Source: Pisolithus tinctorius (taxonomy: Eukaryota; Basidiomycota; Agaricomycetes; Boletales; Pisolithaceae). Taken from it: DNA of 64,000 nucleotides. The notes under the pieces were generated by a model. The model saw only the letters and a list, made by a program, of their open reading frames with translations. It ran no database searches and was not told where the DNA came from. How positions within the stretch are numbered: position 1 is the first letter of the stretch; each line of letters starts with the position of its first letter. A program made the translations under genes and the position numbers. Location: assembly GCA_024663395.1 (NCBI GenBank), contig JANFAH010000028.1, forward strand, positions 1-64,000, given 5' to 3'. Below are positions 23,868-34,617 of the stretch, one piece after another.

Positions 23868-25378
23868 TATGAAGTAATACATAACCTTTAGTACATTCTT
23901 CTGCATTGCTATGTAGTCATCTGCCAGTAAATCTGGTCTTCAGGTTCCCAGCCCTTGGTATATACATAAGTCTTCACTACCCCTGTACTTAGTCCTCAGT
24001 CTGAATATCAAATTAGTCTTCCCTTGAACCCTTGGCTTAGATTTGAGTTGACTCTCAGCTTTCACATCTGACCCCCTTGGCTTTCACCTTTGACTTCAAC
24101 CCGGCTTGCACAAGAGTCTAGCACACAAGCTAGACTAAGGGTTGTCACACCTCAGTCTTCAGTCTTCAGTCCCCTTGACCTGTCTCAGACTTAACATGCT
24201 GCTAGTGTACTGCCACCAGAAGTGACCATAGAATTATGATGTCATAATGAAAGTTGTAGCTTGTAATTATGGGAATATACTTGTCTTCTCCAGGAGTGGA
24301 AAAATGCATGAGAAAAATGCAAAATACTTGAAAAATCTGAATCTTTACACACAATATGTCACTGGATTGTGATGACATCATAAGCCAAATTGCAGGCCCT
24401 GATGATAGAATCACAGTGGTATGCTTTCTTCATCATGATTCACAAAGAAATTGGCAAGATACAGACAGAAGAAGTGCAGTGTATTAGGATTAGGGTGAGA
24501 TTAGCAATGGATTAGCATTAGACTTAGATGAGGTTAGGTTTGGGTTAGAGTTGGACTGGCATAAGGTTAAGATAGGTTGAGGTTGGGAAGTGATAACTAG
24601 TATTATTTTTGTATGGTTTGGTTAGTGTTCTGATTACCAATGGTTAGTATTTTGTTCTATAGTGGACTACCAAATGTGTGGATTCCAATGGAATTGCTGT
24701 GAGACTAGTGAACTCCAGAATGTTGTGTAGTGCAGTACCATACTGTGCTGTGGCATGAATACTGTAGGGCTGGGACACTCTGGGGACTCTGGGGTACTGT
24801 AAGGTACTGTGACAGCGTTGCAATATGTGTAGGAAGCTGACACCCCTCTAGCAATTTTTTGGGGGATTGCTGATATGGCAGTACAGTGGTTAACCATAGT
24901 ACATCAGCAATCTGATAATTTCTTCAGATCATCAAATCATCAGATATGATTTCAGAGCTTCAGAAAAATTGCCAAGTTACTGATGCAGTCAGTGGTAAAT
25001 AAGAGAATTTGTGGGGGCCAACATGACCAGTGTGCCAAAGTATGTAGAAAAAGTACCAGGGGGAGCAATCCCTGAAGCCAATGGTATGGTCACTTGAATT
25101 GACAAGGCTCTCACCAACTTTAGGAGTAGCCTAGAAGCTGGCAGAATGGCATCCTGCTTTATGAACATGTATACAGGATGGTTATTATTTGGCAAGACTA
25201 CCAATGCAGAATTTCTGCATGCAGTGCATGACAACATTGTACATCATATCTGCCACTGTAAGCAAGTATTGATTTCCTGGTGTAAAATTTAGAGGAAAGT
25301 AACTATGATCTTAATTGTCCAAGCATTGATTGTTCACAGTAGAGAAGTAGAAGGATATACATGGATAGTAAGCAAAGA
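23868..25378. other. CpG-depleted DNA, no gene recognised
   Basis: This is the continuation of the old block to the right of the gypsy insertion. CG is nearly absent; I found it near 24110 and 24813. Around 24485-24590 there is a run of imperfect TTAGG-like words. No reading frame here gave a motif I recognise. The 3' end of the second NLR gene starts at 25379. Confidence 0.6.
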
Positions 25379-28300
25379 CTAATTCTCAATAGACTTGAGA
25401 CATTGATGCCACTTGGTGCCATGAACCATGTGACTCAAATCTAATTCTACACAGCACCCAATGGAGATAACTGCTATGTTCCACAGAGAGTAAAAGGGCA
25501 CCCTGAGTGATACAGGTATCCACAGCAGCAACCTTCCATTAGGGCCCTTCAACCATCCATCATTGTGAAGTTTCACAGGTTCATGCCTACCAGCATGCAC
25601 ATCCTGGGGACAATCAAGCAGTTGCCCAGCATCATGCAATGCATGAGAAGACATGGAAGAAAAACATATTGGGTATGCTTAATGGTTTGAGGATACCTGA
25701 AATCCCTAAGATATGGGAAATACTCACCATTTTCAGGGGAAGGCAAGGGACATGCAAACTTTGGATTGTTTGCAGGTGGTCCAAATGTGTCTTGGTTGCA
25801 AATCATTTTTGTATAACTCTCAACATCCCAAACCCTCACAGTCTTGTCATCTGAGCCTGAGAAAATCCTCCTCCCATCAGCAGAGAATGCCACTGATGTG
25901 ACAGAATATGTATGACCCTCCAGAGGGCTACCAACCTGCACACCTCTCTCAGCATCCCAAACCCTCACAGTCTTGTCAAAAGAGCCTGAGACAATCCTCT
26001 TCCCATCAGGGGAGAATGCCACTGAGCCAACACAATGTGTATGACCCTTCAGAGGGCTGCCAATCTGCACACCTCTCTCAGCATCCCAAACCCTCACAGT
26101 CTTGTCAAAAGAGCCTGAGAGAATCCTCTTCCCATCAGGGGAGAATACCACTGATGTGACAGAAGATGTATGACCTTCCACAGTGCTGCCAACCTGCACA
26201 CCTCTCTCAGCATCCCAAACCCTCACAGTCCTATCATCTGAGCCTGAGACAATCCTCTTCCCATCAGGGGAGAATGCCACTGAGTTAACATAATGTGTAT
26301 GACCCTGCAGAGGGCTGCCAACCTGCACACCTCTCTCAGCATCCCAAATCCTCACAGTGTTGTCATTTGAGCCTGAAAGAATCCTCTTCCCATCAGGGGA
26401 GAATGCCACTGATGTGACAGAATATGTATGACCATGCAGAGGGATGCCAACCTGCACACCTCTCTCAGCATCCCAAATCCTCACAGAGTTGTCACTTGAG
26501 CCTGAGACAATCCCCTTCCCATCAGGGGAGAATGCCACTGATCTGACAGAATATGTATGACCCTGCAGAGGGATGCCAACCTGCACACCTCTCTCAGCAG
26601 CCCAAACCCTCACAGTCATGTCTCCTGAGCCTGAGACAATCCTCTTCCCATCAGGGGAGAATGCCACTGAGCTGACATAATTTTTATGACCCTCTAATAT
26701 CAGCTGAACACCTGGCCACTCCTTGAACCCTCCTGCAAAGATCTCTGCTAGACAATGGAATTTTGGCATGAGCACTTTTGATAGCAAGCTGTTTGATGGA
26801 CAAAATGGAAGTGCAGAGATGTAGACATGCATTGCACTGTGTGTAATTGCATTGCCAAAGTTCCAAATGAACTGTATCCCATCTTGTACCAATGCTAATG
26901 TATCCTCAAACCCACTTTGGCCCTTTCATAGGTCTTAGATGATGTTACCCATAAATTATGGAATACTCACTTGTAGCCATTTTGCAGTACATGCAAGAGC
27001 ATCTGCAGCATTTCCAACTAACCCAAGCAGACTCATGGCCTCAAGCCAGAACAGAAATTTTTCACTTCCAATCACAGCTTTCACCGTTGTCGCCAGCTTG
27101 GGGTCAAAAGCAGTCCTCCATAGATGATTTGCCCAGAATTGACAGGAATAGGATAGATGGGGCAAGATGTTTTTGGTATTCCTCTCTGGTAAATCAGGAA
27201 AGTCGGCATTGCTGAAGTAGGAACTCTCCAGTCCACAAATGTTGAATTTAAGATCGCTGCGAAGAATTCGCAATGATGCAAAGGACTGGTCATACGAGTC
27301 AGATATGTCAACGAAGTAGGCGCCACTCCGCGAACGGTCGGTTAGGAAGTCATAAAATGATGCATGGAGAGGGCGAACAGGAGTTGAATGGTCACTGATG
27401 CCACTGAGCACCGGAGCCATGAACTCCAAGATGACAGAAATGTCATAGCGATCATCCTCGCCTGGGAATTGCGTTCGGATCAGATTCAGCGTCTTCATCG
27501 GCAGGGGCTCCATGACCGTCAAAAGCTGTCGCATCACCGAACGAAATCGGGAAAGGGGCACCGGCGATGTGGGTACACCACTCTCCAGGATTGAGATGTA
27601 TGTTGCATCCAGAAGTGTCTTCCCCTCTCCATATTGCAAAGTCACCACATTGTCAAAGCGCTCCTTCACTGTATGTCCAGCTCTCCTTGGCCTGACAAAT
27701 TCACAGGCCAGACGCGCCCATTCGAATAACCCATTCGCCTTCTCAGCAATCTGATTTATCTCAGTGGATCCGATGCCTTCGAGGTGGCCAATTTCTTTCG
27801 TAACGAATAGACGGATGTCACGTTCTGCGGATTCCAAAGGAACGTCATCCAGACAGGTTTTTAGCACATGCTGTGAATTTCGCATCGCGTATTCAATGTC
27901 CGGTAATGGTCTGGACGTCAAAAGGATGCGGAAATTGGCAGGCAAACTGGCAGCCTCGGTCGACGTGAGGAGTGACAAAATGTGCCTTCTTGACTCGTCT
28001 GCCCCACTTTCATCCAGGGCATCGATTACTACAACCACGTTCCCAACTATCGCTCCCTTGGCCTTCGACAACGGTTCCAAGATGAGCCGCTGCCATTGCT
28101 GCGCCACGTCAGGGGTAGCCTTGAGAGTGTGATCCTCCGCAAGAGTAGAGGCCAATGCTCGTCGGAACACAGGGTCACGTCCAGCCAGATCGCGCGCGAT
28201 GGTAGTGAACATCTTTCTTCGCGGTGCTCGGATTGCCGGTCACGGACGAAGCAGAAGCAAGACCCAATTGCCCCCACGTCCTTGACCCACGATGCAATCG

Positions 28301-29705
28301 TATGGGCAATAGCGGACTTCCCCCTCCCAGCCTGACCATGAAGCCACAAGATGCGGGGCACGTCGACATCACGACTGGTAATCCAACCAATAATCTGCTG
28401 TAAAATCTCGGTCCTCGTACCATCAAGGCATCTCTTGGTCGTGTTCAGGCCAGCCCCGCCTGCATAAGCCACGCCATCGAGGTTCAAATCCTCGAATACG
28501 CGATACATGTTGACGTGAATGTTCCGGATCATGCGATCGCGGTACTGCTGCATCAAGTCATCTAGGGTTTTGATGTTGCCATCGGCAATGGTCTGCGTTT
28601 CAGATAAAATGTCTTTCCCCATTCTTTTCCCTGAAAACGTACGTATCGCATCAACACACTGAGACTATATAAAAATAAGACGTACAGAAACTCTTCGTTT
28701 CGGAATAGTCTTTGATAAATTGTGCAGAGTCACTTATCACCCGCGCGATCATTGCAAGGGTATCCTTCATGTTCTCGATATTCTTTATGGTATCATCTTC
28801 CGCAAGGAATTCATAGGTATTCCTGATTTTATTCAGCAGACCGGATACTGCTGCATCTCGATTAGCTTGGCTGATGAGCAACTGCGGACGATGTGAAATA
28901 AGGAACGTTCGTTGAAGCGTGATCGTACATTGGAAGCAGCGGGCAAGATTCCCAGCGCAATCTTGGCATAGGGGTGAACCTGGCGGACGCTTGTGGTGAA
29001 TTTATCGGATGCAAATATAAAACACATACGTTGGAAAGAGTAGTAACGATTCCATTGAAGACTTTGAAAGGTTTGAGATACGTATCACTGAAGTTTTGGA
29101 TATCCGTGAACTGGGTATTGGCGTCGTCGACGACACTGATAACACCACATCCGATGCGAGAAATAGGATTAATGTCATCGAATGCTTTCACCCCGATGCG
29201 AGAAATAGGATTGATGTCATCGAATGCTTTCACCGCGGCATCGACATCTTGTCCAACCGCAGCTGATGCGGATGCTGACTGTGTCTCGTCGGCTGGCCCT
29301 TGGGTCTGTCCAAAGGGGATCAGCCAGGCTCATAGCATGAGGAGGTGGTTGCAGATGACATACGACCTCTGTTCCAGGCACCGGTGATTGTTCCACTTGC
29401 TCCGGAGGACCCACATTGGTATTTGTATGAGCCCTCTCCGTCGCAGTGGTTTGATGACTTTGGATCTTCCGATGGAAGAAGCGCTTGATCTTGGAAAGCC
29501 CTCCCTTGGATGCGCTACCCGAAGTTTCCACACCAAGGGTAGGACTCTCTGGCGGAGCCCGAGAAGGGCCTTGAGACTGATCCCCAAAATCAACATGCCA
29601 TCCTAGCAAAGACAATATGCGTACCGTCAGATGGCTAGGCGAAGAACCGGGCGGCTTTCCGAAATCCAAGAGACGACAATGTTTCTTCGACTGCATGCGT
29701 GCCAT
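25379..29705 (-). CDS. NACHT-WD40 (NLR-type) protein, almost intact
   Basis: I assemble seven exons: 29705-29364, 29305-29030, 28979-28929, 28881-28686, 28630-26971, 26922-25728 and 25677-25379. All introns are GT-AG and 47-58 nt, and the phases agree. The product is about 1,340 residues. It has a basic/low-complexity N-terminus, a helical domain (HPYAKIALGIL, then ISQANRDAAVSGLLNKI), NACHT with Walker A HGQAGRGKSAIAHT and Walker B VVVVIDALDES, LHASFYDFL, and seven near-identical 43-residue WD40 repeats. It ends with the family C-terminus WLKGPNGRLLLWIP. The role in the family is ATP-dependent signalling in non-self recognition. One base is missing near 28208 (REE then MFTTIARDL in the next frame); it may be a sequence error or an inactivating mutation. 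Exons 6-7 lack CpG entirely. A further small intron in exon 1 is possible. Confidence 0.85.
25790..26690 (-). repeat. Seven near-identical WD40-coding units (129 bp)
   Basis: Each unit encodes a WD40 repeat with the constant text VAFSPDGKRI, SGS, TVRVWDAERGVQVG. The units differ mainly at a few places, namely the residues after GH (KNY, TYS, TYS, THY, TSS, THC, TYS) and around SGSxD (GDM, SDN, NDN, DDR, FDK, FDK, DDK). No CG dinucleotide is left in the array. Confidence 0.85.
29151..29234. repeat. 42-bp in-frame tandem duplication in the NLR gene
   Basis: Two copies of a 42-bp unit (29151-29192 and 29193-29234) differ by one base. In the NLR reading frame they give KAFDDINPISRIG twice. The unit is a multiple of three, so the frame is kept. 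Confidence 0.9.
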
Positions 29706-31037
29706 TGGAAAGGTGTTTCGTGTACGGTTTGTGAGTTCTGTTCGACGTCGAGGATGCGAGACGTGGTAAAGGTGAGGCTTGATGGTATTATGTAAGCACG
29801 ATGTGCCCAATTGCCAAACCTGTTTTGTTAGCGGTCGATATCTTCCTGCTCGACATCGCCCACTCCGATACGCAGGCGTACCAGCCAGCAGCCATGTGCA
29901 TGATCGCCATATTCATGTCGGCGGTTTGTACTGTCGGGCAATGCCCACACGCACTTGCCTACCTCCGTCGCCAAGCGAAGTCAGTCAGCGAAAGTCTACT
30001 ACTGTACTACACTTGGACAAACGTCACCGGAAGGCTCCTCCTCCCAACCCCCCTCCAGTAAACTGTTCTACCATGTACGCGCATGGGGTGCGATGCAGGA
30101 GGGGTGCGCAGATCGACAATCTCTTTGGCGTTCATTGCCGCTCATCCCCCAATTGTTCTCGGTTGTATTTTCGACAATGGGGAGTCAGCCGTAGGCAAGC
30201 AAGACCAGGGGCACACCTATATTGCCCGACTACATGCCAGCTGGTGCTCCAGTGCACAAGGGTGCTCTGCCTTCAGCTTGTCTGGCTGCTCGGCCTTGGA
30301 CAATCTTAGTGAACCGCAAGTCGCACTCGTCCACAACACTGCATGCTACCTTGCTCTGAAATAGTTCCAGAGGCCGGAACCAAATTGGTATTCGTTCGTT
30401 GAGGGACCACCGTCGTGATTCACGAACGTTGTGAACGCATGCATACCACCAATTTTGATCACAGATGTGCCGCTATCTGCGAGATATGAACATGAAACTA
30501 CTGGGCCTTTTTTTCTCTCCTTACTACGAGGGCGAGGAGTCCCCTATCCCCAGTATTCATCCTTATGGTGTAACTGGCTGGTAAGTTCTAAGTCGATGAC
30601 TGCGTTCGCTGGCGAATAACCGGAAGCATCCGCTAGTTGCTAGATAACATATTCTAGAAACGGTGAGCTGACGCTATTACCCCTTCCTTGTCTTTGGTAA
30701 CATCTAGCATGGGCGTCGCCACTGACGGTGTGGACAGGCCAGATGTCTAGGCGGTACAGCACTGTAGTCCGAGCGCTTGGCGGGACTTTCTGCGGTTTGT
30801 CAAGTCCAAAACTTGGCTGGTTCGCTGATCACACTTGACTCCCCCTCAACGTGATCGTAGCAAAAGAGCAAAACTTGATATTCCATTTTCCAAGAGGCAT
30901 CTCCGGAATACATGAGTGATACATTGCAGGCATCTATGCTACATCATACTAAATGGTACAGGACGCTATAGCTACAGCAAGTCGTAACGATCAGGTGCAT
31001 ATGGAAATGTCGTACGTAGAGTAAGATGAGCACACGT
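29706..31037. other. No recognisable gene
   Basis: CpG content is normal. Short open frames exist on both strands but show no motif or intron-joined partner. The part next to 29705 is the likely promoter of the NLR gene; I see no clear core element. Confidence 0.5.
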
Positions 31038-31069
31038 TCACATCTGAGAGATCGTTGAAAATTTAGCGT

Positions 31070-32059
31070 TTATAAAAAATGGTATTTCCCTTGCTCCCCC
31101 ATGATTTGAAGCCCTTATCGACGTGATTGCAGTTTCATCATTCACACAAGTTTGATCTGTGCGGTTCTTCCATACCTGCTGTCGATAGTTATCCTTCCTA
31201 GGGAAGGTCTTCTCGCAGGCACCCCCACCATACTGGCAGATCCAACCTTCAAAAAGCCACATTACCGCAACCGCACACACATACAGCGTCGGATGACTGT
31301 TCGCACCTTCGTCATTTGTGTACATAACTTGATGTGCCCCTTTACATGCTTTCTACGCTTAAATGTCCCCCCGCAAGCGGCATGGGGACAGAGGAAGGTC
31401 TTGTCATCGGTTCTCCGTTCTTACCGGGTTCCCACCGAGTGAAACGGGTACTTGTCTCCCGCGTGTTCTTTTAGTGCTAGGGGTGGTGGGTAAGGGGGAC
31501 GCCGCATGTTTGCTTCTCTGCAGGGCGGATGGCGTTGGTGGGTTGGACGGAGTGAGCGGGGTACACTTGGTAAACAAGTTCTGCGTCTGCGTGATCGGTG
31601 TTGGGAAGGATTGCCCAGATGTCGGTGGGAACAAATGAGTATATGCACCCTCGGCAGGGAACAAGCTCGGATCAGGCACCAACTCCAGGCGTGGGGGCCA
31701 AAAGGCATCTGTAAAACACGGCGAGGGGCATTTGATTCTGTGTGGGGTGGACGAGTTCGACAGGTTCTGTGCCTGTATGCACGGCATCGGTCTGGATAGT
31801 CCAGGCATTGGTGTGAACGTAGGAGTATATGCGGTCGCGGCAGGCAACATTCCAGGATTAGGCATCGCTGGCAAAGAGGGCCAAAAAGTATCTGGAGAAA
31901 TCAGCGAAGGCACCCTGGGACCGACGGGTGACTAGCGATGAGACGAGGTAAAGCGACTGCAAGCTCCGAGTGATGGTTGATGAAAGGAGTCTCTGCTGGC
32001 AGGTCGAAGCGCGCAGGCTGGGCGAGATCAAGGCGCACGGCATACAGGACGCAGTGCAT
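31070..32059 (-). CDS. C2H2 zinc-finger protein, probable transcription factor
   Basis: A start at 32059 (MHCVLYAVRLDLAQPARFDL) leads into a Pro/Ser/Thr-rich region with two diverged 55-60 residue repeats sharing FWPxxxxxPxP, AYT and QNL (31910-31560). The stretch STKRTRGRQ follows. Then comes a C2H2 finger CPHAACGGTFKRRKHVKGH (about 31396-31340). A second finger-like piece WICQYGGGACEKTFPRKDNY lies near 31230, after what looks like an intron ending TTTTTGAAG. Its expected first His position reads Gln (YRQQV), so it may not bind zinc. Frames change near 31880 and 31410; short introns or indels could be responsible, so the gene may be broken. DNA binding in the nucleus is inferred from the fingers only. 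Confidence 0.45.
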
Positions 32060-32518
32060 CTGGGGTGCTTAGTTCGCACCTTCCAATAACGCGGAGACCA
32101 GCGACCCGTGTATCGAGATGCATGCCAGTGATGCGCGGGAGGGAATGATAAGCCGTTCGCAAATTGGAAGTCGATAGCTACCTAGTCATGTCAGCCACCT
32201 GGACATGCCCCACCATAAACAGCGTGCTGTTGCTCTGTTGTATATATTGTGGAACACATAGTGTCAGGACTACAAGGAAGAGCGGGAGACAAGTCTCGGA
32301 GTGGTGCGGCGAGAGGATGAGGGGAGCATTGGGGCCAAACTTGCTTGCCGACATCCGATCGCTCTGGTCCACTTCAGCACACCGGCAGCTTCCACCGAAG
32401 TCAGCATCATTGCACCCGCCGTTCTATGCATGACGTAGTAGGCGAGGTCACGATGATGCCACCAACACTTGCCAGTGTCCAAGTAACGCAACTCTTTTTT
32501 TTCTCCAGAATTATACAC

Positions 32519-33370
32519 TCCTGCAGTATGACCAGGCCGGGCATCCCAACTTCCGCCCACTTCTAAGAGTCGTACTTCGACACCCAGAATTCACCCATGA
32601 GCAGGCGTTAGAAACACTCGAGCAGGAATGGGAAAATCAACAGCAGGCTCGGGCAAGGCTTCAACCAGACCCACTCCGGCTAACCTTCAACACAGGCAAA
32701 ATGGTACCAACAGTACCGCGGATACGACCCTCGGAGTACGTGATCATTCGCCTTGAAGCTTTCAAACATGTTTCCTTATGGTTCTTTACACGGGAGGGAC
32801 TAAAAGGCGCGGCAGGGCTAGTGGATGTTGGCGTCAACGGTCACGTGGTTATGCGCGTCTGTACTTATAGGTTTGTTTGCGTTGCTTTGCACCTCAGCCG
32901 TTGTGTCTACAACGCTGAGGTGAGTACGATAGCCCCTGAGGACCCGTCTACATACTCATTCTCGTAGCGTGTCCGATCAGGTAGAGTTAATCAAAGCCGT
33001 TGTGTCTACAACGCTGAGCGTGTCCGATCAGTTTCTCTACAGTGGACTCGAAACATGACAAGCCCGACAATGATCTCTCCTTCATTGAATTCTTGTTTGC
33101 AAAGAACTATTTCCTGGCCCAGCTCGAATTGACCAAGTGGCCTGCCAAGGTTATAGATGGCTTCCATCGATTCTTTTTCTACATAGAAACACACGAGCTA
33201 CGACTGGAAGAAGAATGTGGCGAACGAGTCTTGTTACACTGCAAGTCGAGCTAGGGCTGACTGGCACAACTGCCCGCCTACGGAGCGTTTCGATATCGCG
33301 ATCATCAATGACTCGCTGATCAATGTGATACCAGATAACTGGATTTCAAGGGCAACAGACGAGGAATAGA
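32519..33370 (+). pseudogene. Unknown multicopy ORF, copy B (split by solo LTR)
   Basis: The upstream part reads LLRVVLRHPEFTHEQALETL, then RLEAFKHVSLWFFTREGL, and stays open up to the LTR at 32826. After the LTR it resumes with DNDLSFIEFLFAKNY, LTKWPAKVIDGFHRFFFYIE and GERVLLHCKS, and then in a different frame RADWHNCPPTERFDIAIIND. Copy B has the TKWPAKVIDGF block that copy A has lost. Both copies share the frame change before RADWH, so that break is older than the duplication. The function is unknown. Confidence 0.5.
32826..33041. mobile_element. Solo LTR, 216 bp, TSD GTGGA
   Basis: Copy B contains 216 bp plus a repeated GTGGA that are absent from the matching point in copy A (GCTAGTGGACTTGAAAC). 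The extra DNA begins TGTTGGCGTC and ends TCTCTACA, so it has the TG..CA ends of an LTR. GTGGA stands on both sides (32821-32825 and 33042-33046). Inside, the word AGCCGTTGTGTCTACAACGC occurs twice, the first time as part of a hairpin (CCTCAG...CTGAGG). The copy without the insertion serves as an empty-site control. Confidence 0.9.
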
Positions 33371-34257
33371 ACGGTGAGTGCCGTTTACATGTATTCCTAT
33401 CAACGCTTAACATTAACCTGATCACATGTTACTATCGATGTCCTGCGAACGTAATCTTTGCCTAAACCCACTTGTGTGCTTCCATACTCACATAAAGCAA
33501 ATGAACCACCAGACTCGAAAGGGTCCCCAGGTCGAACATACCTCAAGTTTCGGCAGGGGAAGAACCGGCGAACGCTACTCAATCCAGGTGATATGACGCG
33601 AGCATGGACGCCCATCTCAAGAAGCTGGAAGATCTTGCACGTAACCAGACCAAAAAATCTCAGCGGAGAGGTGCATGATTTGGCACAGGTCATCCAGTGC
33701 CCCGACTTTCACCAGTGTGTGCAGCCCAATCCTAGACTAGTGACACAGCCCGCCTGGGACACCATATCACCGTGGCGAGACACTCCCCACTATGGTCACA
33801 TACCTAACTCACTAATTAATACTTTCAACGCACATACCCACCAACTTACGTCCACATTCACTCTCCCGACTCACCCGTTTGTTGCTTAGAACCCTGAATC
33901 ACATAGTCATTAGAGAAATCACCAAGTAACGTTATCTGTGACCTGTTTTATGCAATCTACTCAGACGCACCTTAGCCCTCTTTCCATTTTTACCTTTGAC
34001 CATCATTAACCTGCTGTCTCGTTCCTGTGTCCACATATACCCTCTTCAATTGATAGTATCAGGCCAATAAGTGTAAAGATTAATCCCTATGTACATAGAT
34101 GGGGAGCGAAGTACTCCATATGCTTCCGCTACGGACCTGGTGATTGACTGCAATACTACACATTCCATAGATGGCAATAAATGGACCCCTATTCGATCTG
34201 CGATCACTCGGCAACATCTAGGGTAAGTAACGACAGCCGTGTCGAGGAAGGGGTGTG

Positions 34258-34617
34258 ATGGGCCCATACGACGACCCCCACATTCGCGACATACTCCTAC
34301 CATATGCCCGTGCACATCTCACGACCAACTATGTCGAATACACGGAACAGGGAGTGGAGCAGGTATGTGTTATCATCGCTCTATACATAAAAACACCCGC
34401 TAATACACTGAGCACGCACGCATAGATCCTGCTCGAAACGCTGGCCTCCGTGCCATTGGCAGACGCCACGTCTTTCTTACTCCCAACAGACCCGTTCGAG
34501 GCGCTCGCTAAGTACTTGGACTCGCTCAGCCTTACACCGTATCAAGAACGATGGTCTGCCCCACAGGGCGCGATCGACCTCATCAGAGACATCATGTCCA
34601 GTAAATTTTGTCTGTAA
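34258..34617 (+). pseudogene. Unknown two-exon ORF, copy B (3' truncated)
   Basis: Exon 1 is 34258-34362 (MGPYDDPHIRDILLPYARAH), the intron is 34363-34425, and exon 2 starts ILLETLASVPLADATSFLL and continues PFEALAKYLDSLSLTPYQE. The frame stays open to 34590. There CpG-free foreign sequence begins, and a stop is reached at 34615-34617. Copy B therefore keeps the original frame that copy A has lost, but lacks its 3' end. I do not recognise the family. Confidence 0.55.

Larger units (their letters stand above)
32397..34590 (+). repeat. Segmental duplication, copy B
   Basis: This is the partner of 6982-8939. It holds the same two short gene-like units and a solo LTR that copy A lacks. At its right end (about 34590) it is cut by CpG-free DNA that begins a tandem array, whereas copy A continues about 60 bp further in coding-like text. 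Confidence 0.85.

Noticed and set aside
24485..24590. TTAGGG-like words, possible interstitial telomere repeat
   Set aside because: The spacing and sequence are too irregular; few units are exact, and T/G-rich CpG-decayed DNA gives such words easily.
25639..26159. Open frames on the plus strand with repeated SQHPKPSQS text
   Set aside because: They are the antisense of the WD40 repeats; the repetition is inherited from the array.
31404..31913. Pro-rich frame as a separate gene
   Set aside because: It leads directly into the zinc-finger region on the same strand, so it is better read as the N-terminal part of that gene.
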